Shown piece by piece: positions 18,358 through 24,063 of a stretch of DNA of 24,063 bases. Numbering within the stretch: position 1 is the first letter of the stretch; the number at the start of each line of letters is the position of its first letter. The stretch comes from Seminavis robusta (lineage: Eukaryota > Bacillariophyta > Bacillariophyceae > Naviculales > Naviculaceae): the NCBI GenBank assembly GCA_903772945.1, contig CAICTM010001704.1:1-24063 (forward strand), in the 5' to 3' direction. Below the pieces are notes generated by a model, which saw only the letters and a list, made by a program, of their open reading frames with translations, ran no database searches and was not told the origin of the DNA. A program made the position numbers and the translations under genes.

Positions 18358-19799
18358 TACACGTCGAACCTGACTCCAGTGCAACTACATGCAATAGTAC
18401 CGGTACTAGTAGTAGCACAATTCTGGAATTGGCATTGAAGGGCTCATTGACAAAACTGCAACAGCGATTCTCTCCAGCCCAGATATTGAATGCCAACGAT
18501 GGACACGATGGCACTGCCTTGCATTATGCCGCTGGTGGAGGGCATTTGGCGACCGTTCGCTATTTGATGGAAACCGTTGGTTTGGATGCACTTGCCGTGT
18601 GTCAACGAAATGGTCGAACGGCACTTCATTGGGCCGCTCGGAATGGCCACAATACTGTCTGCCACTATCTGGTCGTTCCAGCTGGCATACACGTAGACGT
18701 ACTGGCCAAAGGAGAAGTGACGCCTCTGCAGTTGGCCATTTGGCAGTGTCATTTGGAGACGGCACAATTATTGGAGCGATTGGGAGCCAATGTTCACTAT
18801 GTCAATCAGTGGGGATGTGGATTGGCTCATTGGTTGGCCAAATACCCTCTTTTAAGAAATACACAACCATCACAAAAAGAAGAAGAACAGAGAATACGGG
18901 AGACCTGCAAATGGCTGTTTGAAACTCATGGCGTTGCTTGTGATGGTCCCAACAATCATGGACAAACTCCTCTGCACAAGGCTGCCTATGCGGGCAATCT
19001 AAAAGTGGTACAATACCTTGTGATCCAAAAAGGTCAAATGGACAATCGACGCGACCATCAAGGAAATTCGGCAGCCGATTGTGCGGAACGGACACAATCC
19101 CATACGACGGCCAAATGGCTGCGACAATACGCCTCCCCCATTCTATTCCAATCACTCGAAACGTTGGGGTTACAACTGCAGCAACTACAGCATTCACGAG
19201 AACAGCCACCACTGCCACCCGACACCAAGACGATTCGGACAACCTTTTTGAGACTGGCCACGCAATTCCATCCAGACCATCATCATCCGTCAGACAGTGA
19301 AATCTACCATGAAAAATGGAGCTCTATACAACAAGCGTACACACTGCTCATGTGTTGGTGGGACAATCCGGAGAGTTGGGACGTACAAATTCGATTCCTG
19401 TCCAGGAATCAGGCTCTCCAGGAATGGCCCCGCGTAAAGTGGACCGAGGAATGGCACCAGCAGCAACAGCAACAAAATGCCATCCACCACCACCAACAAC
19501 AGCAAACCTCCACAATTCACACTCATGATAATGACGATGACGGTGATCTACTACTACTACTACAAGACTTTGAAACCAAATTGCTGCGACTGTTACTACA
19601 CACACCGCAACAACAAGTGGCGTTGGCACAATTGCCACATGAATATGCCAAAAATTGGCATCAACCGTTACCCAAACCCAAACACTATGGATGTCGAAAG
19701 CTCATTCATTTGTTGCAGAGATATTGTCCGCATGTACAGGTGGAATTTGTGGATAGCCATACAAAGCATGCCATTGTCAAGCCAGCAACAGTAAGTTAG
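18345..19799 (+). CDS. Ankyrin-repeat protein with J-domain-like and LOTUS/OST-HTH-like domains
   Basis: A 484-residue protein. Ankyrin repeats run from about 26 to 262, with clear units at 57-75 ([19 protein letters not shown]), 92-110 ([19 protein letters not shown]), 126-147 and 208-226 ([19 protein letters not shown]). Residues 266-345 resemble a J domain: an amphipathic helix ([13 protein letters not shown]), the HPD tripeptide at 309-311 and a second helix ([13 protein letters not shown]). HPD is the signature that stimulates Hsp70 ATPase. A Gln/His-rich linker (about 371-395) follows. Residues 404-480 match a LOTUS/OST-HTH pattern ([29 protein letters not shown]), a fold known to bind RNA or DEAD-box helicases. 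The start at 18345 is the only ATG that leaves the first ankyrin unit intact, although residues 16-24 are encoded by a TACCGGTACTAGTAG spacer-type word. A scaffold linking chaperone and RNA functions is an inference. The ankyrin call is the strongest; the LOTUS call is good; the J call rests on HPD and its helices. Confidence 0.88.
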   Translation: MVPVVHVEPDSSATTCNSTGTSSSTILELALKGSLTKLQQRFSPAQILNANDGHDGTALHYAAGGGHLATVRYLMETVGLDALAVCQRNGRTALHWAARNGHNTVCHYLVVPAGIHVDVLAKGEVTPLQLAIWQCHLETAQLLERLGANVHYVNQWGCGLAHWLAKYPLLRNTQPSQKEEEQRIRETCKWLFETHGVACDGPNNHGQTPLHKAAYAGNLKVVQYLVIQKGQMDNRRDHQGNSAADCAERTQSHTTAKWLRQYASPILFQSLETLGLQLQQLQHSREQPPLPPDTKTIRTTFLRLATQFHPDHHHPSDSEIYHEKWSSIQQAYTLLMCWWDNPESWDVQIRFLSRNQALQEWPRVKWTEEWHQQQQQQNAIHHHQQQQTSTIHTHDNDDDGDLLLLLQDFETKLLRLLLHTPQQQVALAQLPHEYAKNWHQPLPKPKHYGCRKLIHLLQRYCPHVQVEFVDSHTKHAIVKPATVS

Positions 19800-20143
19800 T
19801 AGACAAGTTATTGCTACCAGTCGTATTCCAAGACATTATTTAGCTAGCATAGACTGTGCCATGAATTAGAGATGTGAGCTCCTAAGATATCCGAGTCTGG
19901 AGCCCCCACAGTTCAATCACCCAAGCTTCTGTGAATGGATGGACTCCACTCTAGAACACTGTGGCATGAGGAATTGAACACAACTCTTGCGGCGGACGTC
20001 TTTGCTTCCTGGGCATTGTCATCCAAAGCAGCTTTGAGGGCTTACTTTGAAAAGATAGATACTCTTGCAACTTGCGGACTTCGAAACGGCTACAGCAGCC
20101 ATCACCAAGATCCAGGGAGGCCAAGGAGGAGGATTGCAAGATC
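19800..20143 (+). other. Upstream region of the 20144 gene
   Basis: Only 344 bases separate the ankyrin gene stop from the next plus-strand start. No gene is supported. The open frames here (19935-20321) read into the following gene out of frame. The segment contains the 22-base word shared with 22377-22398. Confidence 0.5.
20024..20045 (+). repeat. 22-bp word shared with 22377-22398
   Basis: CAAAGCAGCTTTGAGGGCTTAC occurs here, about 100 bases upstream of the 20144 start. It recurs at 22377-22398 with one mismatch, and similarity continues weakly for about 12 bases further (AAGATAGA). In one frame both copies would encode KAALRAY, so it could be a leader, a promoter element or a coding remnant. 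Confidence 0.6.
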
Positions 20144-21379
20144 ATGTCCTCTGAAAAGCATTTCAAGAGAAGAAAGAAAGAACAGGAAGATTGTGAATCT
20201 TCGGAAAATGAGTCTGAGAGAGGAAACACACGGGATGGTGACCAGACTATTGCAATATCTCTTGCAAAGCAGATGTATCAAGATTCTTGGGTTGGACTTA
20301 TTCGGCGTCATGGAACAGTAAAACTTCCAAAGAAACCGTGGATGAAGACACGCTGCATGAAATTGAACAGCGAGCGGGCACGAGTTAGTGTCTTTGGAGG
20401 TAGCTACAATCTACCCACCGTCATGATGTGTGGCAGCAACATGCCTCCCAAACAAAGAAAATTGGATGCAGTTGACTCAATTTGCAGAACTCGAGACTGT
20501 ATTATTCCCAACCATCATCGCTGGCTCCCCAAAAGAGAGAAACTTTCCAGGGAGTGCTGTGGCAACAAATTAATGTGCTGTACTTGTCATATTGAAATTC
20601 CACTCCCATGCTCTCATGATCCTCCATGCCAATGGAGTGTTGCATCCAATCAAAGCTGTAGCAGCTGCGATGGGGCTTATGGCACCAGAAATGAGACTTT
20701 TGGATCTGCCATTTCATCATCAACCAATGCAAAAATCCATCAGGCTACTGGTGATGCTGTGGTTACCATTGCACCAGCAAGGGACACCAAGAGAAAATAT
20801 GTGGAACAGCAGGGAGAAGAATCACCTTCCAGGAAAACCATGAAAAATACCGACAATGCTTACCAGCAGTCTAGATCCTTCAAGAACACCAAAACCAAGG
20901 ACAAGAGTGTTGCTGATATCCTGTCCCATTTGGACAACCAGCATCATGTGGAGAAGGGCTTCCATGAAGCTTGGGTTAGGGTTGTCAGACAACATGGAAC
21001 AATAGAGTTACCCAGGAAATCATGGATGAAGACCCATTGCATGAAATTGAACCACAACATTAAAAAGACTGATGTGCTCAGACATGGGAATAGCTTTCCT
21101 CTTTCCAGTGTCATGATGCATGGAACCAACATGCCACCCAAACAAAATGAACAGGATGCAATTGTCTCAATCTGTCAAACTCCAAACTGTGTCATTGCTG
21201 GTCACCACAGCTGGATGTCCAAAGTGGAGAAATGGACCAGGGCTTCTTGTGGTGCCAGCTTGATGTGCCCAACATGTCACATTGAGATCTCATTCCCATG
21301 TTCCCATAACCCACCTTGCAAGTGGAGACTAGTTTCCAAAGAAGAGTGTGTTGGCTGCAACAACAAAGAAGAGAAATGA
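20144..21379 (+). CDS. Paralogue: two-domain I-PpoI-like protein, catalytic residues replaced
   Basis: A 411-residue protein and clear paralogue of the 9870-11051 gene. The start at 20144 (GATC-ATG, A at -3) is preferred because both proteins then begin MSS followed by a basic/acidic tail. Domain 1 spans about 44-176 and domain 2 about 270-406. Domain 1 has C71, C114, C119, H124, C139, C156, H158 and C162, plus C145 and C148-H149. Domain 2 has C299, C344, C349, H354, C369, C386, H388 and C392, plus C375 and C378-H379. The positions equivalent to I-PpoI His98 and Asn119 are S112/K133 and S342/K363, the same replacements as in the paralogue. Domain 2 is slightly more diverged: CVIAGHH lacks the proline of CIIPNHH, and SFPCSH replaces PLPCSH. 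A KR-containing linker (residues 180-265) separates the domains. The protein is probably nuclear and DNA-binding by family analogy. This is inference; no activity can be read from the sequence. Confidence 0.88.
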   Translation: MSSEKHFKRRKKEQEDCESSENESERGNTRDGDQTIAISLAKQMYQDSWVGLIRRHGTVKLPKKPWMKTRCMKLNSERARVSVFGGSYNLPTVMMCGSNMPPKQRKLDAVDSICRTRDCIIPNHHRWLPKREKLSRECCGNKLMCCTCHIEIPLPCSHDPPCQWSVASNQSCSSCDGAYGTRNETFGSAISSSTNAKIHQATGDAVVTIAPARDTKRKYVEQQGEESPSRKTMKNTDNAYQQSRSFKNTKTKDKSVADILSHLDNQHHVEKGFHEAWVRVVRQHGTIELPRKSWMKTHCMKLNHNIKKTDVLRHGNSFPLSSVMMHGTNMPPKQNEQDAIVSICQTPNCVIAGHHSWMSKVEKWTRASCGASLMCPTCHIEISFPCSHNPPCKWRLVSKEECVGCNNKEEK

Positions 21380-21894
21380 TGATCAATTCAAAGGAATGGT
21401 ACCGGTACCCATGGTATCATATTTCCGTGTTTTGCTCGCTCCTGAGCAACCTTCTGGTAACTTTATTCTGGTGTTGGCCCGGCAACCATGTTGTCAATGA
21501 ATATGTGTGTTTTCATTCATTGAGTTTCGAAAAGTGAACAATGATCAAAAACTAAATGCTGTTTCTATCAAATTTTCGCAGTTTACAGAGTGGATTGATA
21601 TCACAGAACTCTCCTGCTTCGAAATATGGTTCGTGCATTGGGAACAGTCATCAATTCATGTCTGAAGCCACAGACGCGTTTTGTTGCATAGAACTTTTTC
21701 GTTGCCTAGCTAGCCATCGTAGGAGGTTCTCTCCCAGTTCCTTCGTTTGTAGAGTTGTCCGTGTTTTCAGGGAAGAACACGGGTCATCGGGCAAAGGTCG
21801 CTCGTGTCGTTTAAACAAAACAAGGAGCGTCCCAAACAACCTGAATGGCTAAATGAACGAGAACGGCCATGTTGCCCAACACGCCATCCCGCGT

Positions 21895-22137
21895 CTAGCA
21901 CAGGACGTCGCCAACTATTGATTGATCCATATCGGATTCATTGAAATAGATTCGGGACCATGATGTAGATTGAGCAGTTCCGGAACATCCGGCACTTGAG
22001 AATGGCCAGTCACCGTCGACAAACGTTGTCGAATTTAGACTGCCACCGGCGGTCAAATCCTGAGCATACAGTACAGTCGTTCGTCCCGCACTGTGAGATG
22101 GCACGTCCATCTCCTCGAAGCCCACCGAAGTGCACAC
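21895..22137 (-). CDS. Possible terminal exon, unrecognised
   Basis: An 80-codon minus-strand frame ends in a stop at 21895. It has balanced, secreted-like composition (GGSLNSTTFVDGDWPFSS, IYFNESDMDQSIVGDVL). It lacks an ATG: the first codon counted is GTG, with an in-frame TAG six bases further upstream that could be part of a 3' splice site (CACTAGTAG). It may be the last exon of a gene or a relic. No family is recognised, and the evidence is composition only. Confidence 0.22.
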   Translation of the reverse strand: MCTSVGFEEMDVPSHSAGRTTVLYAQDLTAGGSLNSTTFVDGDWPFSSAGCSGTAQSTSWSRIYFNESDMDQSIVGDVLC

Positions 22138-22212
22138 ATTTGTCTACTAGTGCCAGCAAGTCGCCTGGGTGTTGTTATTGGAGAAGAAACGTGTACTTTC
22201 TTTGTTCGTAAT

Positions 22213-22305
22213 GGTGGCTACAGGATACCCACAGTCATGATGTGCGGTACCAACATGCCACCCAAACAAAGAAAACAGGATTCAGTTGACTCAATTTGCC
22301 GCACT
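22213..22305 (+). pseudogene. Relic of the I-PpoI-like domain family
   Basis: Thirty-one codons encode GGYRIPTVMMCGTNMPPKQ followed by the DSICRT block. This matches residues 85-116 of the 20144 protein closely, in protein and in DNA. It stops just after the first zinc-site cysteine. The second zinc-binding half, the flanking GT-LP-K-W block and the second domain are absent. The frame stays open on both sides but with unrelated sequence. It is a truncated third copy, not a functional gene. Confidence 0.8.
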
Positions 22306-22376
22306 GACCAGTACTGGTACCACTGCCGGTGGGTCGGCATTGGAAACTTCCGCGAGCGGAAGCCGAGACCGTCCCC

Positions 22377-22398
22377 CAAGGCAGCTTTGAGGGCTTAC
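22377..22398 (+). repeat. Second copy of the 22-bp leader word
   Basis: Matches 20024-20045 at 21 of 22 bases. It lies about 70 bases downstream of the family relic and not upstream, so the order is reversed relative to the intact gene. That would fit the remains of two neighbouring family copies, or an independent short repeat. Confidence 0.55.
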
Positions 22399-22721
22399 GT
22401 TTCCGCGAAGATAGAACCCCGGCTCAGCCCACACCCGGAACACAGCGAGAGGGCAAAAGCGGTAGAAGGCAGTGATCTGATTGGCTAATCAACCTATGAC
22501 ATCAGCAAATGCGTCAGCAAAGATTCAAATATACTTAACGTACCGTTTATAGATATTACGGAGGAAATGTGCTATCTAGTCACCGTTTTCTGTTTTCGAG
22601 AACCTCGAAACTTGGATTCCGAAAGCGCCGATCGTCCGTCCACAATGGCACCGATCGTCCACAATGGCGCTCTCCACTACCTCACTCGACAGTCATTATC
22701 TCAGCCAAAAGCAGCACCACC

Positions 22722-23966
22722 ATGACTGGAACAGCAACAACAGCAGCAACAGCAGCAGCTACCACTCACAATGGAGGAATGGGCTGCCAAAGTCAACAGA
22801 GGAACTCGCAACAGAAGAGAGCCTACCAACTGGCTGCCAACAACAACAACAGATCCAAGAGAGCCAGAGAAGAAGGACCCCAAACAACACTGGGAGGAGA
22901 GGTAGCAGAAGTCTTTGATCCGTTGAAGAAGTGTGTCATCTGTAAGGCCAGACATCTTGGTCTCAGAGTCCCAAAAAGATCACACCACGTTCTCTGTATT
23001 AAGAATACAGTAACAAGAGGAAGAGGACATTTGAATGAGCTGACAATGGAAACCATCAGAGAGAGCAGAAGACTCACAAGGCACTTCAGTGCTCCTCTTC
23101 CACTGAATGAGAGAGGAAGCTGGAAGCATTCCACAAGAGAGAATGGAGATGCCTTCTTCGCTGCTAGAACGAACACAGCCAAACCAAACCAGATCCGGCA
23201 ACAGAAGACATCCACAACCAAGACAACTCCAGTAGCTCTTTGTCAAAAGGTAACCACTCTTGTAAAGGATTCTGCCTTTGTGGAACAGCACAAGACCAAA
23301 GGAGCACCACTGGCAATGCTAGCAATGGCACAAGTCGTGTCAGAGTCCATTATCAGGCCAAAAAATCCACAACTGTTCAGCCAACACTTTGAAGGACTCA
23401 CCATGACAGTTCCATCCACAGAGGAGCAATTCAAGTCCCCACACTATCACTCTATTGTTGGCCAGAAACTAATCCTGGTGGACTGGAATCGATGTGGAAT
23501 TACAGTACCTTGTCCCGATGGAAGATGCTCTGGCCAACTCAAGAATGCGAGGCATAACTGGTCAAAGAACAAGACCTTGTTCCCTATCTTTGGCATCACT
23601 GGAGCTCCATCTTGGTGCATTGTCATGTCAATGGTCTGTGACTGTTGCAAGAGAAGGTTTGATGCCAACAGTGCTGAAGTCTTGTGCACAATCCCACAGC
23701 ATGCTGCTCTCCTCTATCCTGTGGAGTCAAAGTATGCCCTTCCCAACAAGGCATGTCACTTGGACAGAGCTGCCACTGAGACTTTCGAATCCATCATGTT
23801 GACCTATGGAAATGGAGAACTCTGCAGCCGCCTAATCTACAATGCAATCAACAGAGAGTTCATTAGGTCCATGACATCATACTTCTCCTATTGGGAAGGA
23901 AGTCAAACAGAACCAGATCCCTTTTGCAATACACGGCTCTTAGCCTTATTCGCGACTCGATCCTAG
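22722..23966 (+). CDS. Probable mobile-element zinc-finger protein, DUF6729-like, C-terminus cut off
   Basis: A 414-residue ORF from the ATG at 22722 (CACC-ATG). The frame is open further upstream only through a GTG start. The N-terminus (1-60) is Thr/Ala/Gln/Asn-rich, with a basic RSKRAR stretch (44-49). A first zinc-binding pattern lies at 71-92 (C-V-I-C ... HHVLC), then RGRGHLNELTMETIRESRRL. A second module lies at 264-335: CPDGRC, then about 36 residues, then CDCCKRRFDAN and LCTIPQHAALLYPV. This arrangement resembles the DUF6729-type module that I associate with repeated, transposon-linked proteins in fungi and algae. Residues 350-392 look like a conserved helical continuation (FESIMLTYGNGELCSRLIYNAINREF). 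The last 12 residues, after EPDPFC, look unrelated, and the stop at 23966 comes where the family would be expected to continue, so the copy is probably truncated. No transposase catalytic triad is visible. The mobile-element assignment is an inference from recall of the family. Confidence 0.6.
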   Translation: MTGTATTAATAAATTHNGGMGCQSQQRNSQQKRAYQLAANNNNRSKRAREEGPQTTLGGEVAEVFDPLKKCVICKARHLGLRVPKRSHHVLCIKNTVTRGRGHLNELTMETIRESRRLTRHFSAPLPLNERGSWKHSTRENGDAFFAARTNTAKPNQIRQQKTSTTKTTPVALCQKVTTLVKDSAFVEQHKTKGAPLAMLAMAQVVSESIIRPKNPQLFSQHFEGLTMTVPSTEEQFKSPHYHSIVGQKLILVDWNRCGITVPCPDGRCSGQLKNARHNWSKNKTLFPIFGITGAPSWCIVMSMVCDCCKRRFDANSAEVLCTIPQHAALLYPVESKYALPNKACHLDRAATETFESIMLTYGNGELCSRLIYNAINREFIRSMTSYFSYWEGSQTEPDPFCNTRLLALFATRS

Positions 23967-23980
23967 ATAGGGTTTGAGTT

Positions 23981-24034
23981 CGACTCATGACTGAGTCGCT
24001 CGTGAATAGTCATTGAGACAGGGTTCTCAATGAC
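23981..24034. repeat. Two adjacent short hairpins after the mobile-element ORF
   Basis: CGACTCA/TGAGTCG (23981-23998) has 7-base arms and a 4-base loop. GTCATTGAGA/TCTCAATGAC (24009-24034) has 10-base arms and a 6-base loop. They lie 15 and 43 bases beyond the stop of the truncated ORF. They may be part of a different inserted element or of an element terminus. The window ends 29 bases later. Confidence 0.6.
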
Positions 24035-24063
24035 CGCTCTAGTCATACTAGGTTGATGATGAA

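Larger units (their letters stand above)
21380..22721. other. Spacer with gene relics
   Basis: This 1.3 kb region holds a short relic of the Cys/His-domain family (22213-22305), a second copy of the 22-base leader word (22377-22398) and a possible minus-strand exon (21895-22137). The rest, including 21390-21890, shows only short overlapping frames. A short imperfect duplication around CGATCGTCC...ACAATGGC sits at 22629-22665, just before the mobile-element ORF. Confidence 0.5.

Noticed and set aside
19935..20321. 128-codon plus-strand frame overlapping the start of the 20144 gene
   Set aside because: It reads into the paralogue's coding region out of frame. The paralogue frame has conserved domains, so this one is a shadow, although its KAALRAY segment is noted as the shared 22-base word.
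1..24063. tRNA, rRNA or CRISPR features
   Set aside because: No tRNA B-box with a matching acceptor stem was found by eye, no rRNA core sequence was recognised, and no spaced direct-repeat array is present.

Overview
This is a eukaryotic nuclear window, most likely from a diatom (stramenopile). It has long intronless or intron-poor ORFs on both strands, large gene-poor spacers, no operon structure and no prokaryotic signals. The domain content (a HMIT-type inositol transporter, an ankyrin/J/LOTUS protein, I-PpoI-like Cys/His domains) fits a microalga. The spacers are full of short palindromic words (CTAGCTAG, TACCGGTA, TACATGTA). The species cannot be fixed from the sequence alone.

Layout. 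(1) 1-469, minus: the 3'-running part of an unrecognised gene cut by the window edge. (2) 470-3117: spacer. (3) 3118-4065, plus: hypothetical protein with a C-terminal eight-cysteine module. (4) 5480-6502, minus: disordered Ser/Asp/Glu-rich hypothetical protein with a basic nuclear-type signal. (5) 6503-9869: 3.4 kb spacer with no convincing gene. (6) 9870-11051, minus: protein with two tandem Cys/His domains. (7) 11828-12715, plus: a broken or multi-exon small membrane protein. (8) 14454-16550, minus: MFS proton/myo-inositol-type transporter with a Cys-rich extracellular loop. (9) 18345-19799, plus: ankyrin repeats, a J-domain-like segment and a LOTUS/OST-HTH-like domain. (10) 20144-21379, plus: a paralogue of the 9870-11051 gene. 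(11) 22213-22305: a short relic of a third family member. (12) 22722-23966, plus: a zinc-finger protein resembling DUF6729-type mobile-element ORFs, with a C-terminus that looks cut off, followed by two short hairpins.

The most interesting content is the paralogous family at 9870-11051 and 20144-21379, plus its relic. Each of its four domain copies reproduces the cysteine/histidine spacing of the I-PpoI-type His-Me finger homing endonucleases (C...C-x4-C-x4-H-x14-C...C-x-H-x3-C). At the positions of the catalytic histidine and the metal-binding asparagine, all four copies carry serine and lysine instead. This suggests a local family of catalytically altered, possibly DNA-binding, endonuclease-derived proteins built as covalent pseudo-dimers. 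The second item is the unusual ankyrin/J/LOTUS domain combination.

The genes do not form an obvious pathway. Apart from the paralogue cluster and the mobile-element ORF, they look like independent single-copy neighbours.
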